Source: an uncultured Collinsella sp. (GTDB lineage Bacteria; Actinomycetota; Coriobacteriia; Coriobacteriales; Coriobacteriaceae). From it: a DNA stretch of 9,002 nucleotides. Of this stretch, positions 5,382 through 9,002 are shown in pieces (within the stretch, counting starts at the first letter, position 1; the number at the start of each line of letters is the position of its first letter). The notes beneath the pieces are model-generated. The model was not told the origin of the DNA and made no database searches. It was given only the letters and a program-made list of their open reading frames with translations. Location: NCBI GenBank assembly GCA_900548255.1, contig URKH01000076.1, positions 1 to 9,002 on the forward strand, read 5' to 3'. The position numbers and the translations under genes are program-made.

Positions 5382-6757
5382 TAGCGCGGCTCGCCCACAA
5401 CGGAGCCGGACAAATACCAGGTCTTGGCAATGTCAACGTCAACATCAACGATCTTGCCAACAAGCTGATCGATACTGTACCCCTCGGGGATAGGCGCATG
5501 CACGGTCTGATTCTTGGGACTCTTGCCCAGCAGGACCGCGTCGTTCTTTTTACTCGTTCCCTCAATGAGCGCCGGAACCACAGTATGAAGCTCACCCTGG
5601 TTATACTCGTGTGCCGTGATCTCGATAACCTTAACCAGGCGGTTGAAACGCTCGAGAATAACCTCATGCGGCGTAGGATCGTCAATCTCGGCGGCCGGGG
5701 TACCGGCACGCTTGGAATAGATGAAGGTATAGGCCTGAGCATAGCGGACCGTCTCGGCAAGCGAGAGCGTCTGCTCAAAGTCTTCTTCAGTCTCGCCCGG
5801 GAAGCCAACGATAATGTCGGTCGAGAGCGCGATATCGGGCATGCGGTTGCGAATGCGATCGACCAGGCCCAGATAGTCCTCGCGTGTATAACGGCGATTC
5901 ATCTCTTTGAGGATCCGCGTCGAACCTGACTGGACGGCCAGGTGAAGCTGCGGCATAACGGCAGGCGTCTCGGCCATGGCGTCGATGGTCTCGGGCAGCA
6001 GATCCTTGGGATGCGAAGACGTAAAGAAGATGCGCTCCACGCCCGTATCGCCCACGGCACGCAGCAAATCGGCAAAACGCGGCTTGCCAAACAGATCGCG
6101 ACCATATGAGTTAACGTTTTGGCCCAACAGCGTAATCTCACGCACGCCCTGGCGTACCAAACCGGTCACCTCGTCGACAATCTCCTCGAAGGGGCGGCTC
6201 TTTTCGCGACCACGCACGTACGGCACGATGCAATAGGTGCAGAAATTATTGCAGCCCGTCATGATGGGCACCCAGGCGTGATACTGAGTCTCGCGATGCC
6301 ACGGCATGCTCATGGCATCCGTATCCTCATGCTCATTGGTACGGATATGACGCTTGCCATCAAGGAACGCCTCGGCAATGAGCTCGGCCACATGCGCGAT
6401 GGAATGCGTGCCAAAGATGACATTGACGTTATCGACGTTGGTGAGCAGGCCCTCGCCATCGCGCTGCGCGATGCAGCCACCAACGGCAACCACGCGCTTG
6501 CCCGAAGGCGAAGACGGCAGGCTTTTGCAGGAATTGCACTGACCGTACAGGCGAGTATCGGCGGCCTCGCGCACGCAGCACGTCATGAAGACAACGATAT
6601 CGGCATGCGCGGGATCGAGCGCCATGAGGCAGCCATACGAATCAAGCAGACCGCTCACGCGCTCGGAATCGTGCTGATTCATCTGGCAGCCAAAGGTGCG
6701 GATAAAGTAGGTTTTACCGGCAAGAATATCGCGTACGGAACGCTGGTCCATGTGCAT
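5381..6757 (-). CDS. miaB: tRNA-2-methylthio-N6-dimethylallyladenosine synthase MiaB
   Basis: MiaB is a radical-SAM methylthiotransferase with two [4Fe-4S] clusters. It adds a methylthio group at C2 of i6A37, the product of MiaA. The product is 458 residues. The N-terminal UPF0004 domain holds cluster cysteines C24 (FGCQMN), C60 (in MTCCVRE, adjacent to C61) and C95 (GGC). The radical-SAM motif is C169-xxx-C173-xx-C176 (CNNFCTYC). A C-terminal TRAM domain lies at about 390-455. The family normally has NTC where this protein has MTC, a conservative oddity. Two ATGs compete: 6757 has AGGA only three bases away, while the ATG two codons later (6751) has nine-base spacing, so the real start may be M3. 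Spacing to spoVS upstream is 39 bases. Confidence 0.96.
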   Translation of the reverse strand: MHMDQRSVRDILAGKTYFIRTFGCQMNQHDSERVSGLLDSYGCLMALDPAHADIVVFMTCCVREAADTRLYGQCNSCKSLPSSPSGKRVVAVGGCIAQRDGEGLLTNVDNVNVIFGTHSIAHVAELIAEAFLDGKRHIRTNEHEDTDAMSMPWHRETQYHAWVPIMTGCNNFCTYCIVPYVRGREKSRPFEEIVDEVTGLVRQGVREITLLGQNVNSYGRDLFGKPRFADLLRAVGDTGVERIFFTSSHPKDLLPETIDAMAETPAVMPQLHLAVQSGSTRILKEMNRRYTREDYLGLVDRIRNRMPDIALSTDIIVGFPGETEEDFEQTLSLAETVRYAQAYTFIYSKRAGTPAAEIDDPTPHEVILERFNRLVKVIEITAHEYNQGELHTVVPALIEGTSKKNDAVLLGKSPKNQTVHAPIPEGYSIDQLVGKIVDVDVDIAKTWYLSGSVVGEPR

Positions 6758-6796
6758 AAGTCCTAACGATGGGGAGCAAAACGAGGCAAGCAGAAG

Positions 6797-7114
6797 CTAT
6801 GCCACAGGCTTAACATCATCCATGACGACGTTATCCATAGCAGCTCGATTGATCTGGTGAACGTAGATAGAAAGGCGGATGGCCGTGCGCGACTCCCCGT
6901 TAATGAGGATGTCGGAGAACACGGGCGCGCAGGAAATATCAAAACCGGTTGGAATCAAAAAACCGCGCGCGATAGCAACGGCCTTAATGGCCTGGTTGAC
7001 GGCACCGGCGCCGACACACTGGATGTTGACGGGTACACCATCCTTGACCATGCCGGCGATGGCGCCGGCAACGGACGCGGGCGATGATTTGCTTGATACC
7101 TTCAGGCAATCCAT
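6797..7114 (-). CDS. spoVS: Stage V sporulation protein S (SpoVS) family
   Basis: This is a small Alba-like protein of 105 residues. I chose the ATG at 7114 because AGGAG sits six bases before it and it reproduces the family start (MDCLKVSSKSSPASVAGAIA). An upstream in-frame ATG at 7189 adds 25 unconserved residues and has no family support. The central GAGAVNQAIKAVAIARGFL stretch and the closing RTAIRLSI strand are strongly SpoVS-like. In Bacillus, SpoVS acts in sporulation, but the family occurs in non-sporulating bacteria too and nucleic-acid binding has been proposed from its fold. This copy runs about 19 residues past the usual 86-residue end (tail YVHQINRAAMDNVVMDDV and beyond), of unknown role. 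It lies between the ATPase and miaB. Confidence 0.93.
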   Translation of the reverse strand: MDCLKVSSKSSPASVAGAIAGMVKDGVPVNIQCVGAGAVNQAIKAVAIARGFLIPTGFDISCAPVFSDILINGESRTAIRLSIYVHQINRAAMDNVVMDDVKPVA

Positions 7115-7164
7115 GAAGAAACTCCTGCATTTAAAAGTACGTTTTAACTGCAATAACTGTATCG

Positions 7165-7182
7165 TACCGAGTGGACTCGGTA
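7165..7182. promoter_or_regulatory. Perfect short palindrome in the spoVS leader
   Basis: The sequence taccgagtggactcggta is an 8-bp arm, a 2-base centre, and its exact reverse complement. It starts 51 bases upstream of the spoVS ATG and lies just beyond the ATPase stop codon (7189-7191). In the leftward transcript it is followed by acgatacag, not a U-run, so it does not look like an intrinsic terminator. It may be a dimeric-protein operator or an RNA processing hairpin. Confidence 0.45.
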
Positions 7183-7188
7183 AAGGCA

Positions 7189-8274
7189 CTATTCCTCTTT
7201 GGCAAGATCAAAGGTCACGGTGATTCGATCACGCGAAACACGAATCTTTGGGTCGCCGCAAAGGTTGAGATAGTACCGGGCAGCAAGGTCATTAAAGTCG
7301 CGCTCCACAGCACGCGAAAACTGTGCAATGTCATCCTTGGCAATACGTAGCCCGCGACGATCCTTCGCGAGATCGACAGGAGCCGGCGCATGCGAGGACG
7401 AATCACGCTCGCGCAGCAGACGCGCGGCCACACCGCGAACGGGCTTAATCTGCCCCGCCAAAATGCGATGGGCCGTGCGCTCGGACATCTCAAGACCCAA
7501 ACCCGAACAGATACGGATAAAGTCCTCGGCATCAGAAGCAAGGCCTAAACGATCGACAACCGGAAGCTCGCTCTCGTCATCAATGAACAGGAGACGAGAC
7601 GTATCAAGCCGGCTTGACGCCTGAGCATAAAGGGTCGCGGCAATCTCAGACGGAGAACCAAGATAGACATCGCAACCACGCAACTCCTCGAGCGCAAACT
7701 CACATGCAGCGCGAATAATATTATGCGGACCGCGAGCACAGACATAACGTCCGTCCTCATCCTTGACGGCCTGGGGCCAGCTGGACTGATCGGCACGCTC
7801 ACTGAGGCGGTCGGCCGCGACGCTCACCTTAAAGGCTGAACCAAGATCGACACCGGACGTGACCACACGGGCCTCATCGGTGTTCTGCTTGATCGAAAAC
7901 AATGCCATGCCACGACCGTGAACGCCCCAACGGTCCATCTTCATGCTCTCGAGCTTGGAGGTAACGCGGGCATCAAAGATTCGCTCTTGCATATCCTGCG
8001 GAACGCCCGAACCGTTATCCAGAAAGACAAGCGTGCGGACGCCGTCTTCCTTGGTCGTGGCGAGATAGACCTTGTCGGCGCCGGCATCGCGAGCATTACG
8101 GAGCATTTCGATGACGATATCCTCGACATGCTGAATGTCGTGCTTTGCCTGGCGCCGCTCGGCCTCCGAAACGCGGAGGCGGACATACCCCTCGCCAAGG
8201 TTCTCCTCGACGCGAAGGTTGCCCTCCCCCGACATCGACGCGATAAATGAGATGAGCTCGTTCGCGTCGCTCAT
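7189..8274 (-). CDS. Uncharacterised GHKL-type ATPase (HSP90/MutL/histidine-kinase ATPase fold)
   Basis: I do not recognise a named family for this 361-residue protein. Residues about 40-155 carry a Bergerat ATP-binding fold: an N-box-like EMLRNARDAGADKV (about 57-70), the ATP-lid aspartate motif DNGSGVP (about 86-92), and the glycine-rich G2 box GVHGRGMALFSIKQN (about 117-131). The asparagine and the N-terminal layout look more like MutL or Hsp90 than like a sensor kinase. There is no histidine phosphoacceptor domain, no transmembrane segment and no obvious MutL C-terminus. The rest (about 160-361) is charged and mostly helical, with no motif I know. It begins one base after the rny stop without a clear ribosome site, so it is probably coupled to rny. 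It occupies the place of ymdB in the Bacillus rny-ymdB-spoVS order. Confidence 0.85.
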   Translation of the reverse strand: MSDANELISFIASMSGEGNLRVEENLGEGYVRLRVSEAERRQAKHDIQHVEDIVIEMLRNARDAGADKVYLATTKEDGVRTLVFLDNGSGVPQDMQERIFDARVTSKLESMKMDRWGVHGRGMALFSIKQNTDEARVVTSGVDLGSAFKVSVAADRLSERADQSSWPQAVKDEDGRYVCARGPHNIIRAACEFALEELRGCDVYLGSPSEIAATLYAQASSRLDTSRLLFIDDESELPVVDRLGLASDAEDFIRICSGLGLEMSERTAHRILAGQIKPVRGVAARLLRERDSSSHAPAPVDLAKDRRGLRIAKDDIAQFSRAVERDFNDLAARYYLNLCGDPKIRVSRDRITVTFDLAKEE

Positions 8275-8275
8275 G

Positions 8276-9002
8276 TTATTTAGCGATATCGACAGCGCGG
8301 CTCTCGCGAATCACGACGACGCGCACCTGACCGGGATACTCCATCTCTTCTTCGATCTTCTTGGCCAGATCCCGGGCCAGAATCACCATCTGGTCCTCGT
8401 TGACCTGCTCCGGCTTCACCATGACCCGGACCTCGCGGCCAGCCTGAATGGCATAAGCCTTTTCCACACCGTGGAAGGAGGTGGCGATGCTTTCAAGCTG
8501 CTCCAGCCGCTTGATGTAGTTCTCCAGATTCTCCCGCCGTGCGCCGGGACGGGCCGCGGAAATGGCGTCCGCCGCCTGCACCAGGCAGGCCACGATGGTG
8601 CGAGGCTCCACATCGTTGTGGTGGGCCTCGATGGCGTGGATGATTTCTTCCTTCTCCTTGTACTTCCGGGCAAATTCCACGCCCAACTGCACATGGGTGC
8701 CCTCCATCTCGTGATCCACGGCCTTGCCGAGATCGTGGAGCAGACCGGCGCGCTTGGCGGTCTGGACATCGGCACCCAATTCGGCGGCCATCATGCCGGC
8801 GATGTGGGACACCTCAATGGAGTGCTGCAGAACGTTCTGGCCGTAGCTGGTGCGGTAATGCAGGCGGCCCAGTATCTTCACCAGCTCCGGGTGGAGATTG
8901 CGGACGCCGCACTCAAACATGGCCCGCTCGCCCTCGGCCTTGATGGTGGCCTCCACCTCGCGGCGGGCCTTTTCCACCATTTCCTCAATGTGAGTAGGAT
9001 GG
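8276..9002 (-). CDS. rny: Ribonuclease Y, C-terminal part (5' end outside the window)
   Basis: RNase Y is a membrane-tethered endoribonuclease that starts mRNA decay. About 241 C-terminal residues are visible. The reading frame stays open to the right edge, where residues before the first visible Met read HPTHIEE, a family-typical stretch. The membrane anchor, coiled coil and KH domain therefore lie outside the window. The HD phosphohydrolase domain is present, with the metal-binding histidine in VLQHSIEVSHIAG, the HD pair in LLHDLGKAVDHE, and later AIEAHH and ADAISAARPGARRE. The end is PGQVRVVVIRESRAVDIAK. Codon use in most of the fragment is unlike the neighbouring genes: 13 of 19 valines upstream of the PGQ motif are GTG, compared with 5 of 27 in the next gene. 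This points to a chimeric or recombined gene. Confidence 0.94.
   Translation of the reverse strand, partial: HPTHIEEMVEKARREVEATIKAEGERAMFECGVRNLHPELVKILGRLHYRTSYGQNVLQHSIEVSHIAGMMAAELGADVQTAKRAGLLHDLGKAVDHEMEGTHVQLGVEFARKYKEKEEIIHAIEAHHNDVEPRTIVACLVQAADAISAARPGARRENLENYIKRLEQLESIATSFHGVEKAYAIQAGREVRVMVKPEQVNEDQMVILARDLAKKIEEEMEYPGQVRVVVIRESRAVDIAK

Noticed and set aside
4293..5384. Long plus-strand open frame (363 codons) opposite hflX and miaA
   Set aside because: It lies fully antisense to two well-recognised genes, has no ribosome site or recognisable domain, and is explained by low stop-codon frequency in the complementary frame of GC-rich genes.
5156..5929. Plus-strand open frame (257 codons) opposite miaA and miaB
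   Set aside because: Antisense to conserved motifs of both enzymes; the translation is rich in Arg and His, with no family features.
6119..6766. Plus-strand open frame (215 codons) opposite the miaB 5' half
   Set aside because: It covers the iron-sulfur cysteine motifs of MiaB on the other strand and has low-complexity Ala/His/Arg composition.
7115..7189. 25-residue N-terminal extension of SpoVS
   Set aside because: The family begins at MDCLKVSSKSS, a clear AGGAG lies in front of the ATG at 7114, and the extension has no conserved features.
7164..7190. Rho-independent terminator after the ATPase gene
   Set aside because: The stem is real but the leftward transcript continues acgatacag with no run of U.

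Overview
The window looks like a chromosomal segment of a GC-rich gut actinobacterium of the class Coriobacteriia. Collinsella or a close relative is my best guess. The evidence is gene content and order (lexA diverging from a LysM gene and nrdR, plus miaB-miaA-hflX, as in Actinobacteria, but with RNase Y and SpoVS as well), an actinobacterial-style DAMQ motif in MiaA, and C/G-ending codons. The genus is inferred from memory and was not tested by any search.

Layout, left to right. Bases 1-264 are non-coding and hold two large inverted repeats and a pair of 26-nt direct repeats. Next comes a leftward set: dut (265-708), nrdR (713-1156) and a membrane-anchored LysM gene (1208-1660). The 1661-1820 spacer is a divergent SOS control region with three LexA-box-like sites. 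Rightward from it run lexA (1821-2465) and, overlapping its stop codon, a DUF1624-type membrane protein (2465-3169). A long leftward block then fills the rest of the window: rny (3' part, 8276-9002), an uncharacterised GHKL ATPase (7189-8274), spoVS (6797-7114), miaB (5381-6757), miaA (4443-5381) and hflX (3154-4443). Several of these genes overlap or nearly abut.

How the genes fit together. The left half is a DNA-damage and nucleotide-supply module. LexA controls itself and the divergent LysM gene, whose position matches the SOS cell-division inhibitors YneA, DivS and Rv2719c. The same transcript could extend into nrdR (repressor of ribonucleotide reductase genes) and dut (dUTP removal). The right half is RNA-centred: MiaB and MiaA make ms2i6A37 in tRNA, HflX is a ribosome-splitting GTPase, and RNase Y starts mRNA decay. 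SpoVS and the GHKL ATPase sit between RNase Y and MiaB. In Bacillus the order there is rny-ymdB-spoVS, so the ATPase takes the place of the phosphodiesterase YmdB.

The points most worth checking are these: (1) the rny fragment switches to a clearly different codon style to the right of about 8325-8350, so it is either an assembly chimera or a recombined allele; (2) the uncharacterised ATPase paired with SpoVS in a lineage not known to sporulate; (3) the long hairpins and repeats beyond dut; (4) a perfect 12-bp inverted repeat covering the nrdR start codon. I found no CRISPR array, tRNA, rRNA, transposase or phage gene.
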